DNA of 64,000 bases. It comes from Chitinophagaceae bacterium (GTDB taxonomy: Bacteria > Bacteroidota > Bacteroidia > Chitinophagales > Chitinophagaceae). Shown one piece after another: positions 27,820 to 37,098 of this stretch; position 1 is the stretch's first letter, and each line of letters opens with the position of its first letter. The notes below the pieces were generated by a model. The model was not told the DNA's origin. It made no database searches and saw only the letters and a program-made list of their open reading frames with translations. Both the position numbers and the translations under genes were made by a program. The stretch covers positions 1 through 64,000 of the forward strand of contig JAMLGT010000018.1 of the NCBI GenBank assembly GCA_023957755.1. The letters are read 5' to 3'.

Positions 27820-30800
27820 CCCGTCGATATCGCAAAACGGATTTGAAAAATTTGATGCCTATACCACTGCCATAGCAGGAAAAAATCTTGTGGAAGCAAG
27901 TGCAGGGACCGGGAAAACTTTTTCCATAGGCATTCTTGCGCTCCGGCTGATCCTGGAGCAACCGGTATCTATAAAAGAGATTCTTCTGGTCACTTTTACC
28001 AACAATGCAGTATCTGAACTTGAAGAAAGAATCAGGCTCTTTATCAAACTGGCACACGACTATCTTGTAAGCGGGAAAGCACCGCCAGCCCACATCAGAC
28101 AAGTGATTGAAAACTGTATAGAGAGGGGAATTCAGCCATCCGAATTGCAGCAGAAACTGAAAGATGCAATGCTCTTTCTGGACGAGCTTTCTGTGATGAC
28201 TATTCATAGTTTCTGCCTCCAGAGCCTTACGAATCAGTCGTTTGAGACCGGTCAGTTATTTGGAGGTGAACTAATTTCTTCTCTTGACGATATTTACCTG
28301 CGCTACATACGCAACTTCTGGCGGAAGCATATTACCACATTGCCATTATCCTTGTATGAAATACTGATGGCTGAAGGGTACTCAATGGAGACTATCCTCA
28401 AAATACTCAAGGAACATGCGGCAGGGAAGCATTATTTCTACTACGACCCCGGGCAGCAATACACTTTTGATGCAAGCGCTATCGACACAGCACTCATCAA
28501 TTCACAGAACCTGAACCATCAAATACAAACTCTGAAAGATCAGTACACGCAGGTCATAATCCATTACCGTCAGGCTATTGAGGAAAAGCTAAAGACCAAC
28601 AGATATGCCAGGAAAGCCTTTATTGAAGACGGACTACTGGACGATCCTGAAAAAATACTGAACACACTCAGTACGGATAACCCAAAGGGTTATTATCAAC
28701 TTCTGGATGACTGGGATATCAACAAGCTGGCACAGCAGTGGAAAGAACTGCACACAAAGGCAATGCTCAATTCATCGGCTCTTGTACAACAACTAAATTG
28801 TTTTGCCATCCGGGAGGTGGGCAAAGACATTTCCCAACATCTCTCTTCCGGAGGCATCCTTTCATATAACGAACTCATCACCAACCTTCATACTGCAATT
28901 ACAGGTGCCAATAAAGAGACAATCTGCTCACAACTGCGTACGCAATATAAGGCTGTGTTTATTGATGAATTTCAGGATACAGACCGCAAACAATACGAAA
29001 TATTCACTACAGCCTTTGGCGATGATACTATATTATTTTTCATAGGTGATCCCAAACAATCCATTTACGCATGGCGCCAGGCTGATATTTATACTTATTT
29101 CGAAGCACGTCATTATGTGGATCACTGCTACAGCATGAATACTAATTACAGGTCGACCCCTGATCTCATTCGTGCAATGAATCGCTTCTTTCTTCCTACA
29201 CCCGACTTTGACACTTTTCACTTCGGCACGCAACAGGAAAGTGTAAAGTACCTTCCGGTAGATGCGCCGGCCCAAAGCGACAAGGGGGTACTACACTACG
29301 ACGGAAAACCTCTCACTCCAATGCAAATATTCAAAGCCGGAAACTGGAATATAATACAGCAAGAGACCGGGAGGCTGATTTTGCAATTACTCACTGATGA
29401 AAAATTCAGGATTGTTCGTAATGGACAACAGTATAGAATCTATCCACGCGATATAGGTATTCTGGTTCGAAGCAAAAAGCATGGCCAGGCAATTAAAGAC
29501 AGGTTGAACGAAATAAATCTTCCTTCTGTATTTATTTCAGACCAGACGATTATGCAAACGGAAGAGGCAAAGGGTATGTTGCTCCTTCTGAAAGCCATTT
29601 TCAATCCCGATATCCGTCTTATTCAAACAGCACTTACTGCCACCTTCACCGGTTTGAGCAGCAGTGAGATATTAAAATTGAACAATGAGAATCTGGTAAC
29701 GCTATTCAAAGAATACAAATCAAAATGGGAAGCACAGGGTGTAAATGTGGCGCTCTCAGCCTTTCTCACTGATTTTGGCATAAGAACCTACCTCACAAAT
29801 CCTGATACTTCTAACGGGTTACGGATTATTACTAACGTGAATCAACTTACGGAACTGCTTTTCAGAACGGAATATCAGAAACGACTTAAACAGTTGGAAC
29901 TGATAGACTGGATGCAACGCGCCACCGAAATGGAACTGATAGAAGAAGACGACAAACTCATACGCCTTGAAAACGATTCGGATGCTGTCACTATTTCGAC
30001 CATCCACTCTGCAAAAGGTCTCCAGTATCCTATAGTGATTGCTACACAATTGGATATGGACACCAGTCTGAGAAACGGCTATACCTCACTCTACATCAGA
30101 GAAGATATTGCAGACCAGGCTTTCGAGCCATTCCGCAGAAAGTACGTGTATATCCCCGTGGCTGACCTTGAGCGCAAAGGCCTGACCCAAATAGCCGAAG
30201 AGCAACTGGAACAGGAAAACAGAAGGCTCCTCTATGTAGCAGTAACCCGTGCGGTATATGGTTGCTTTATTTTCAAAAACACATACAAACTTTATAATAA
30301 TACAGGGCTGGCACACATCACCGACAAATTGCAGGCACTGGAAGAAGATCTGCCTGAAAATCTGATCCGTATATCAGAAGTTGAAGAAATCAATGCACTA
30401 TTTCAAATCACATCCGCTCCTTATCGTGCACAAAATGCCAACAACCCGATTCCTGCCAGGGTAGATGATAAATTAAAAATTAAGGATTACAACTGGCAGT
30501 TTATGAGTTACTCCGGGCTAACAGAAAAATCTGAGGTCGCTCCACCGCAGATAGAAGAACTGGCTTCAGCGCCGGATGAATATGACACATTTGTTTTCGA
30601 ACGATTAAAAAGAGGCCCGGTGACAGGCACCATGATCCACGAAATATTTGAGAAGATAGATTTCACCGATAATCAGCGCCATGACTACATCATTGCAAAT
30701 GTGGTGCAGCACTATACTTCTTCCGGAAGAGACGACTACCGCAAATTTCTGCCCGTACTCATCCACCACGTGCTCCATGCAGTGATCCCCGCAAATGGTC

Positions 30801-31294
30801 ATCCTTTTTTATTGAAAGATGTAAAAAGCAGTCAGCGTGCCCGCGAATTGGAATTCGATTTCTCAATCAACCGACTTCAACCCACGGCAATCAGGGAATA
30901 CGGGGTAAAAGTGATGGATAAGATTATCAGACTGCGAACCGATTTTACTATGAAAGGGATGATGAATGGCTTCATCGACCTTTTTTTCGAACACGAGGGC
31001 CGATATTATGTACTCGACTGGAAAACAAATTTCCTTGGAAACAAAGTGTCTCACTACACCGGAGAATCGTTGGAACAGGCGATGGACGAGTGGAACTATC
31101 ATCTGCAATACCTGATTTACACCCTTGCCGTAAAGAAATATCTGAAGCTACGCCTTGGCACGTTCGATTACAACACTTTTGGCGGGGTGATTTACTGTTT
31201 CGTAAGAGGCATGCGGGCCGGAGAAGATGCAGGAATCTATTGCTACAGGCCTAAGGAGGAAGATTTGGAGTTGCTGGAGGCCGTCATCAAATAA
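27812..31294 (+). CDS. recB: Exodeoxyribonuclease V beta subunit (RecB helicase-nuclease)
   Basis: RecB is the 3'-5' helicase and the only nuclease of RecBCD. The 1160 residues contain Walker A EASAGTGKTFSIG (about residue 28), Walker B VFIDEFQDTD with GDPKQSIYAWR, and the late motif ISTIHSAKGLQYPIV. The C-terminal nuclease has TMIHEIFE, GFIDLFFEHEGRYYVLDWKTN (catalytic Asp and Lys, about residue 1067) and QYLIYTLA. All catalytic nuclease residues are present, so the complex should be active. Length matches E. coli RecB (1180). It is the last gene of the operon; a short hairpin follows at 31300-31319. Confidence 0.95.
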   Translation: MPDPSISQNGFEKFDAYTTAIAGKNLVEASAGTGKTFSIGILALRLILEQPVSIKEILLVTFTNNAVSELEERIRLFIKLAHDYLVSGKAPPAHIRQVIENCIERGIQPSELQQKLKDAMLFLDELSVMTIHSFCLQSLTNQSFETGQLFGGELISSLDDIYLRYIRNFWRKHITTLPLSLYEILMAEGYSMETILKILKEHAAGKHYFYYDPGQQYTFDASAIDTALINSQNLNHQIQTLKDQYTQVIIHYRQAIEEKLKTNRYARKAFIEDGLLDDPEKILNTLSTDNPKGYYQLLDDWDINKLAQQWKELHTKAMLNSSALVQQLNCFAIREVGKDISQHLSSGGILSYNELITNLHTAITGANKETICSQLRTQYKAVFIDEFQDTDRKQYEIFTTAFGDDTILFFIGDPKQSIYAWRQADIYTYFEARHYVDHCYSMNTNYRSTPDLIRAMNRFFLPTPDFDTFHFGTQQESVKYLPVDAPAQSDKGVLHYDGKPLTPMQIFKAGNWNIIQQETGRLILQLLTDEKFRIVRNGQQYRIYPRDIGILVRSKKHGQAIKDRLNEINLPSVFISDQTIMQTEEAKGMLLLLKAIFNPDIRLIQTALTATFTGLSSSEILKLNNENLVTLFKEYKSKWEAQGVNVALSAFLTDFGIRTYLTNPDTSNGLRIITNVNQLTELLFRTEYQKRLKQLELIDWMQRATEMELIEEDDKLIRLENDSDAVTISTIHSAKGLQYPIVIATQLDMDTSLRNGYTSLYIREDIADQAFEPFRRKYVYIPVADLERKGLTQIAEEQLEQENRRLLYVAVTRAVYGCFIFKNTYKLYNNTGLAHITDKLQALEEDLPENLIRISEVEEINALFQITSAPYRAQNANNPIPARVDDKLKIKDYNWQFMSYSGLTEKSEVAPPQIEELASAPDEYDTFVFERLKRGPVTGTMIHEIFEKIDFTDNQRHDYIIANVVQHYTSSGRDDYRKFLPVLIHHVLHAVIPANGHPFLLKDVKSSQRARELEFDFSINRLQPTAIREYGVKVMDKIIRLRTDFTMKGMMNGFIDLFFEHEGRYYVLDWKTNFLGNKVSHYTGESLEQAMDEWNYHLQYLIYTLAVKKYLKLRLGTFDYNTFGGVIYCFVRGMRAGEDAGIYCYRPKEEDLELLEAVIK

Positions 31295-31299
31295 TGAAT

Positions 31300-31319
31300 T
31301 GCAGATACCACTATCTGCA
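31300..31319 (+). terminator. Possible weak terminator after recB
   Basis: TGCAGATA-CCAC-TATCTGCA forms an 8-bp perfect stem starting 5 nt after the recB stop. The following sequence lacks a good T tract, so termination is only possible. Confidence 0.35.
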
Positions 31320-31420
31320 TTAAAGAGCTAATTTGAGGATGGCTTATTCACTATTCCTCCTCTTGTACACCTTGCAAAATCTTACCAATAACTTTAAATC
31401 AACCCAAATAAACCCTTTAC

Positions 31421-31428
31421 TATATTTG
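31421..31428 (+). promoter_or_regulatory. Promoter -7 element of glyS
   Basis: TATATTTG is a perfect TAnnTTTG match 7 nt before the glyS ATG, so the mRNA leader would be at most a few nucleotides. No TTG lies at the canonical distance. Confidence 0.6.
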
Positions 31429-31435
31429 CAGCCTT

Positions 31436-32893
31436 ATGGCAAACGAGAACAATTTTCAGGATATTATCGCCCATTGCAAGGAATATGGGTACATTTTTCC
31501 ATCCAGTGAAATCTATGACGGGCTGAGTGCCGTATATGATTATGGTCAGAACGGAGTACAACTTAAGAAAAATATCCGCGACCAGTGGTGGAAAAGCATG
31601 ACCCAGCTACAGGACAATATCGTGGGCATTGATGCAGCGATCTTCATGCATCCGCTTACCTGGAAGGCAAGTGGACACGTGGACAATTTCAGTGACCCGA
31701 TGATCGATAACAAAGACAGCCAGAAGCGCTACCGTGTGGATCATCTGATAGAAGGGCATGCCGAAAAACTGGAACAGGAAGGCAGGAAAGACGAAGCACA
31801 GGCATTGCTTAGCCAAATGGATTCGCTGCTGGCAAAAGATGACTTTTCGGCATTGAAAGAACTCATCCTAAGTAATGGAATTGTATGTGCGGTAAGTGGC
31901 ACCGCAAACTGGTCAGATATTCGCCAGTTTAACCTGATGTTCGAAACTCAAATAGGTAGTGTAAGTGGAGAGGCCGACACCATTTACCTGAGGCCGGAAA
32001 CTGCTCAGGGTATCTTTGTCAATTTTCTCAATGTGCAGAAAACAGGGCGAATGAAAATACCATTCGGCATTGCGCAGACAGGCAAAGCTTTCAGAAACGA
32101 AATCGTTGCACGCCAGTTCATCTTCCGGATGAGAGAGTTTGAACAAATGGAAATGCAGTTTTTTGTGCGCCCAGGCACCGAACTAGACTGGTATGCCCAC
32201 TGGAAAGCGGAACGGAAGAAATGGCACGAATCGATTGGAATACCTGCTGATAAGTTACGTTACCACGACCACGTAAAGCTGGCACACTATGCCAATGCCG
32301 CGGTAGATATTGAATATGAATTCCCTTTTGGCTTCAAGGAACTGGAAGGCATTCACAGCCGTACGGATTACGACCTGAAACAGCATCAGGGGTTGAGCAA
32401 AAAGAAAATGCAGTACTACGACAACGATCTGGATGAAAATGGTAAACCTTATGGAAACTACATCCCTTATGTGGTGGAAACTTCAGTTGGGTTAGACCGT
32501 TTGTTTCTTGCGGTAGTTTCAATGTCATACAAAGAAGAGAAATGGATAAAAGAGGATGGCACCGAAGACAGCCGTGTGGTAATGCGTATTCCTCCCAAAC
32601 TGGCTCCATACAAACTGGCGATACTACCTCTGGTAAAAAAAGACGGACTTCCTGAAATAGCCCGTGATCTGATGCACGAATGCAAAGAATTCTTCCATAC
32701 TTTTTATGAGGAAAAAGACAGTATCGGCAAACGCTACAGAAGGATGGATGCCATAGGTACACCTTACTGCGTTACGGTTGACCACCAAACCAAAGAAGAC
32801 CATACTGTTACCATTCGCGACCGCGATAACATGACCCAGGAAAGAATCCATCTGAACGATGTGATACAAAAAATCAGAGAGGCCATCAAATAG
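31436..32893 (+). CDS. glyS: Glycyl-tRNA synthetase (homodimeric type)
   Basis: The enzyme charges tRNA-Gly. It is a class II synthetase of the single-chain alpha2 type, 485 residues, not the bacterial alpha2beta2 GlyQ/GlyS type. Class II motif 2 is clear in GIAQTGKAFRNEI with FRMREFEQMEMQFFV. The motif before it, YLRPETAQGIFVNFLNV, is diagnostic of GlyRS, and motif 3 is in VETSVGLDRLFLAV. The C-terminal anticodon-binding domain (about 360-485) begins near PKLAPYKLAILPL. The start is fixed by the family and by the promoter 7 nt upstream. Confidence 0.97.
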   Translation: MANENNFQDIIAHCKEYGYIFPSSEIYDGLSAVYDYGQNGVQLKKNIRDQWWKSMTQLQDNIVGIDAAIFMHPLTWKASGHVDNFSDPMIDNKDSQKRYRVDHLIEGHAEKLEQEGRKDEAQALLSQMDSLLAKDDFSALKELILSNGIVCAVSGTANWSDIRQFNLMFETQIGSVSGEADTIYLRPETAQGIFVNFLNVQKTGRMKIPFGIAQTGKAFRNEIVARQFIFRMREFEQMEMQFFVRPGTELDWYAHWKAERKKWHESIGIPADKLRYHDHVKLAHYANAAVDIEYEFPFGFKELEGIHSRTDYDLKQHQGLSKKKMQYYDNDLDENGKPYGNYIPYVVETSVGLDRLFLAVVSMSYKEEKWIKEDGTEDSRVVMRIPPKLAPYKLAILPLVKKDGLPEIARDLMHECKEFFHTFYEEKDSIGKRYRRMDAIGTPYCVTVDHQTKEDHTVTIRDRDNMTQERIHLNDVIQKIREAIK

Positions 32894-32994
32894 GAAAAGC
32901 GTGATTGTCATGCCCGCTGTCATGAGCAGGTTGTCGAGGGACACAAACCCATGACTAATACCGGTTCAACTTCAGTATCCAACCTGGTCTCTCA

Positions 32995-35900
32995 CTATTT
33001 TTTCTGTACTTTCAAAGTAGTCACTTTTTCTCCATCCGAAATCTGTAACAGATAAATACCCGGAGTTAGCTGGAATTGATCTATCGGCAATGAAACCGTT
33101 CCTGTTCGTAAGCCTAAATGCCAACTGCCAATCCTGGCTCCAATTATATTAAAGAGGACAGCAGAAACCGGTCTCAAATCCTTATTGTTTAATACAATAG
33201 TAATCACATCCTTAACCGGATTACCTGCAAGCGAAACAAAGTTGCCGATTCTCTGATAATTGATCCTGACTACCGGGCTATAAGTAAAGTGGCCATCATT
33301 GTCTGTCATCCTGAGTCGATAATAATTAGCCCCTTCCGCTACATTTTTATCAGTATAGCTATAGGAAACAGTACTTCCGGATTCCTGAATAGCCGGGATA
33401 TTTTGAATGGCAGAGAAATGATTGCCGTCATTACTGCGCTCCACATCAAATCCTCTAAAATTATACTGCCTGCTAACCTCCCAGTCAAGCACGGCCTCTG
33501 CTCTTTCATTTAATTTTCCGGTAAATGATATCAGGGTCACCGGGAGTACAAAGGATTCATCAACCAGGAAGAACTTGGAAAATCCTGTAAAATCACCTGT
33601 AAACACGGCATTGGTTCCCAGCATGGTGACAGTTGGAGTGACAATTATTGTATTGGACGAATTTACATCACTCAAATTCACAGCAGAAGTTTTCGCAATT
33701 TTCAGGTTGGCCGGATCTTTCCCATTCAACTCATCTGCAGTGAAATACAACGATAAAGAATAGCTGGTATTACTCCCATTTGCCGAAGGCGCAATCTGGA
33801 ATACTTTGGCAGACCTGCTGCCTGCATCCAGTGGCACCCATGTAGTTCCGGCACTCACCACCGACACCTGTACACATCCGGGTTCGGCACTTAAATTTTT
33901 AATATTGGCTATTATCTTGCCGGAGCTGCTATAAAAATAATCATCACTCCCAATCCCCAGGAACTCAGTTTGGGTTCCGGATGTGGAGGTCTCTACCTCA
34001 GTACCTGTCACATCCAATCCAAAACGGATTTGTGGTTTATATCCACTACCATAATAATTAATTGAAGTAAATCCAGTACTACAGTCGATCCCCCCTTTCA
34101 GGATAAAATTAGCCTGAGTTGAGCTTCCACCATCACTGTAAAATGCTACATTATCTGCTCCCGAACCAGTGGAAGAACTAAAACAGTATTCAACCACGAT
34201 ATTACTAATACCATCCCACTGATAAGGAGTAGAAAAAGTGAATGTATTCCAACCTGCTATTGTGCTTAAAGAAGGATTTGAATATACAGTTGTAAAATTG
34301 CTCCCCAATATAACACCTCCATCAACCAAATAATCTGAAGAGCTTTGGCCTACCTTAATCGTGAAGTTATTGAAACTACCGGTGGACTTTTTGGAACTTA
34401 TGTAGAGTTGCATTGAACTAATTGCTCCGCTGGTTAAACCCGCTGCAGACAATTCAGATGCTTTATATAAAAACTGTCCTCTTTCTTTTTGATTACCCGA
34501 ATTAAAAGGTTCTGAAGCATTCGTAGTATATTGACCAACCAGATAAACGCCCGAACTTGTGCTGACAGGTGCAGCGTCATGATCATCTATATGCAGGGTA
34601 AGGGTTGGGTTTATTGTACCTTTTACTGCATCGCCTCCTGTATTCAGGGTAAAGTTGATAATGATGGTTTCTGATGGTTCCACATTTGCGTCATCAAAAA
34701 CACGGACGGTAAATTCCTTTGGACTATTGCTTCCTGCTGCAAAGGTCAGTACATTCCCAGGCGAAGAAAAGTCTCCATTGGTGGTCACTTCATAGTCAAG
34801 TCCTCGAGTGGCAGTACCACTATATGAAAGTGTAGCATCTGCAGAAGCAGTAGGCGCATCTCCAATAGTCAGGCTGTATGTATAGTCTTTATATTTCCTG
34901 CAATCGACCTGCGCATTGCTACTTTCAGTAACGACGGCAGATGCTACATTAAAGTTTATCACAGGGCCACACGACGTAAGGCCCGGAGATGCGAGAAGGC
35001 TCGCCCTGCCGGGTAATGTCATTGCCGCTTGCACACGCGCCTTCTGACCGTTAGTGAATAGCGTGTAGCAATAGGTATAAGCCATAAAATTATGCTCAGT
35101 ATTTTTGTTATATAAGGTGCCTGTACAAGAGTTCGTACCTGTACGGCAGGTAAAATTAATCACTCCTGAACTGTTAGAGTTTTTTGAAACAGGGTCTGTA
35201 TCACACACCCTGTCGCCATCCGACGCACAATCTGTATTTGCAGGACAGGCTGTACTCACCTGTGATCCTTCAAAAACATGATACAGAGAAAAAGCGTGGC
35301 CAATTTCATGCGGTAATGTCTTCGCTCCTGATTTCATTTGTGTAGCCAACATTACAGTACCATCCAAATTTGCCGGCGCCCCCGCAAAATAGGCATATCC
35401 TGCAGTGAACTGACCTGACGTGCCATCCTTTCCATCTATCTTATTCACTACCCAGATATTATAATAATTCGCAGGATCCCACCGTGCAAAATTCTTTATC
35501 TGCAGTTCTGGAACACCATCAGAATTATTGGCATTAATTCCTTTATCAATATAATTCGGAATACCAGATGCATCCACTCTCTCAATACCGTTTGTGTATC
35601 CGCATGAAGGTGTACTTTTTGCCAGCACAAATTGTAATTCCATATCTACAATACCACCACCTCCTTCCGGGGCTTCCATCCCCGGATAGGTACCTGCATA
35701 AACCTGATTCAGGTACCCAATAGCACCCATGATATCTGCATCACTGGGGTTATATAAACTTCCAACCGCACCTCCTGTATGCATCACGTGCACTACCACC
35801 GGAATAGTGTAAACCACCTTGGGGCCGCGCATATTCTCCGGATGGGCTGCAATATAATTTCGAATATATTGCTCGTTTTCCTCTAACTGACCTACAAATT

Positions 35901-36015
35901 GTGGATTTGCTAATTTGAGTGCTTTCATTTTTGAATCGAACCCACATAAAGGTTGGGAACTTGCTGTAATTGAAAAAGAGAGACCAGCAATTAGAAACAT
36001 TAAAATTCTTCTCAC
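32995..36015 (-). CDS. Secreted M43-type zinc metalloprotease with Calx-beta domain and T9SS sorting signal
   Basis: The protein (about 1006 residues) starts with an Arg-rich signal peptide when read from the GTG at 36015; a TTG at 36066 and an ATG at 36000 are alternatives. The catalytic domain (about 55-350) has the metzincin site HEIGHAFSLYH (about residue 234). This resembles pappalysin/cytophagalysin M43 peptidases, with several cysteines and the GLTSCG end. A Calx-beta-like domain (about 370-475) and a beta-rich domain (about 480-670) follow. The final 80 residues (NPVKDVITIVL..., GIYLLQISDGEKVTTLKVQKK) form a type A type IX secretion sorting domain. It is probably exported or surface-attached; the substrate is unknown. 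Confidence 0.9.
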   Translation of the reverse strand: MRRILMFLIAGLSFSITASSQPLCGFDSKMKALKLANPQFVGQLEENEQYIRNYIAAHPENMRGPKVVYTIPVVVHVMHTGGAVGSLYNPSDADIMGAIGYLNQVYAGTYPGMEAPEGGGGIVDMELQFVLAKSTPSCGYTNGIERVDASGIPNYIDKGINANNSDGVPELQIKNFARWDPANYYNIWVVNKIDGKDGTSGQFTAGYAYFAGAPANLDGTVMLATQMKSGAKTLPHEIGHAFSLYHVFEGSQVSTACPANTDCASDGDRVCDTDPVSKNSNSSGVINFTCRTGTNSCTGTLYNKNTEHNFMAYTYCYTLFTNGQKARVQAAMTLPGRASLLASPGLTSCGPVINFNVASAVVTESSNAQVDCRKYKDYTYSLTIGDAPTASADATLSYSGTATRGLDYEVTTNGDFSSPGNVLTFAAGSNSPKEFTVRVFDDANVEPSETIIINFTLNTGGDAVKGTINPTLTLHIDDHDAAPVSTSSGVYLVGQYTTNASEPFNSGNQKERGQFLYKASELSAAGLTSGAISSMQLYISSKKSTGSFNNFTIKVGQSSSDYLVDGGVILGSNFTTVYSNPSLSTIAGWNTFTFSTPYQWDGISNIVVEYCFSSSTGSGADNVAFYSDGGSSTQANFILKGGIDCSTGFTSINYYGSGYKPQIRFGLDVTGTEVETSTSGTQTEFLGIGSDDYFYSSSGKIIANIKNLSAEPGCVQVSVVSAGTTWVPLDAGSRSAKVFQIAPSANGSNTSYSLSLYFTADELNGKDPANLKIAKTSAVNLSDVNSSNTIIVTPTVTMLGTNAVFTGDFTGFSKFFLVDESFVLPVTLISFTGKLNERAEAVLDWEVSRQYNFRGFDVERSNDGNHFSAIQNIPAIQESGSTVSYSYTDKNVAEGANYYRLRMTDNDGHFTYSPVVRINYQRIGNFVSLAGNPVKDVITIVLNNKDLRPVSAVLFNIIGARIGSWHLGLRTGTVSLPIDQFQLTPGIYLLQISDGEKVTTLKVQKK

Positions 36016-36249
36016 GGGAGTGTTATTAAAGGTTTTGAGGATTGCGTCTTGAAATTTTACTTTCAAAGGCGTTTTGGTTAATGCTAAGTAAATGTAAATC
36101 TTTTTAGCATATTCTTAACCTTTAAAAATAAGAAGGCCCGATTTAACTATAATCAAGACTCTCAAAAAAAAATCAGATTCGGTACCCTTTACTATTTAGA
36201 GTCTCCAACCAGGGACTTAATAAAACTATAGAAGCGACTGCATCGCATC

Positions 36250-36993
36250 CTAACCATAAAGCTCAAACTTGATTGACTTTTTGTCGTATCCTCTGTCAGT
36301 AAGGTTTTTGTATGCATCATTGATCATAAACTTCCATCCACATAGATAGAATAAGGCAGGCTTAGGTGTATCGCCGCTCTGACTGGCTTTGGTATCACAA
36401 ATCTCTTCATATACCGGATGCACATAACCTGTGCGTCCGTCCCATTGTTCACGGCTGAGCGTAGGGATGAAGCTGAATTTCTCCATTTCTTCATCTAGTT
36501 GGCTGAGTTCATCATAGTAGAGTAAGTCTCTTTGTGTGCGGCAACCATAAATCAGGTAAATATTCTGATGTGGTTTCTGAGCCTGCCTCACATCCTGAAT
36601 CATGCTTCGAAAAGGGGCAAGGCCGGCACCGGTACAGATAAGAAACAAATCGGTATCGAGGGTCTCGGGGAGGGTAAAGAATCCATGAGGACCTCTGAGT
36701 GAGAGTTGTGAACCCACTTTGACTTCACTAAATAAATATGTGGTGCCTGCTCCTCCTTCCAGCAGCGCCACCAGTAATTCGATCACATTAGAATCTCCGG
36801 GATTGTTTGCAATAGAGTAGCTGCGCCATCTCTGTGCAGGACGTTCACCAATAGGCAGGTCAAGGGTCACAAATTGTCCGGCCACAAAATCAAATTTTTC
36901 ACTATCCTCTACCCGGATAAAATACCGGCGGGTATTCCATGTTTCCTGAATAATGTCAACCACCGTACCTTTCTGCCATTGCGGAGGAGCCAT
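36250..36993 (-). CDS. Ferredoxin/flavodoxin-NADP(H) reductase-like flavoprotein
   Basis: This 247-residue protein has the FNR fold: an FAD-binding barrel (about 5-105, with FVAGQFVTLDLP and the FAD motif RWRSYSIAN) and an NAD(P) domain (LICTGAGLAPFRSM, YGCRTQRDLLYYDEL, and C-terminal LCGWKFMINDAYKNL). It should move electrons between NADPH and a small carrier. Its partner is not encoded nearby. The open frame extends upstream to 37422, but that extension runs antisense through the sulfatase gene and lacks any domain. The ATG at 36993 gives the family N-terminus (MAPPQWQKGTVVDI). The C-terminal YG ending resembles the plant-type FNR aromatic end. Confidence 0.85.
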   Translation of the reverse strand: MAPPQWQKGTVVDIIQETWNTRRYFIRVEDSEKFDFVAGQFVTLDLPIGERPAQRWRSYSIANNPGDSNVIELLVALLEGGAGTTYLFSEVKVGSQLSLRGPHGFFTLPETLDTDLFLICTGAGLAPFRSMIQDVRQAQKPHQNIYLIYGCRTQRDLLYYDELSQLDEEMEKFSFIPTLSREQWDGRTGYVHPVYEEICDTKASQSGDTPKPALFYLCGWKFMINDAYKNLTDRGYDKKSIKFELYG

Positions 36994-37086
36994 AGATTTG
37001 ATTTTTTTTGAAAAATACAAAAATTTTCTCTCTCCACATGCTGCACGAAAAACCATCTGGGTTTTCCTAATACACCGGCTAATTGC

Positions 37087-37094
37087 TACCTTTA
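37087..37094 (+). promoter_or_regulatory. Putative -7 element of the sulfatase-GH2 operon
   Basis: TACCTTTA matches TAnnTTTG at 7 of 8 positions and ends 4 nt before the ATG at 37099. The same 4-nt spacing is seen at recD, msrC, gpmI, gldB and nadE. It therefore either makes the first ATG a leaderless start or places the second ATG (37132) behind a leader of about 31 nt. Confidence 0.4.
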
Positions 37095-37098
37095 AACT

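Noticed and set aside
32906-32943. Dispersed repeat after glyS (TGTCATGCCCGC ... GTCGAGGGACA)
   Set aside because: It resembles the GTCAT...GTCGAAGGACA repeats seen in many bacterial genomes and has weak dyad symmetry, but there is only one copy in the window, so I cannot support it.
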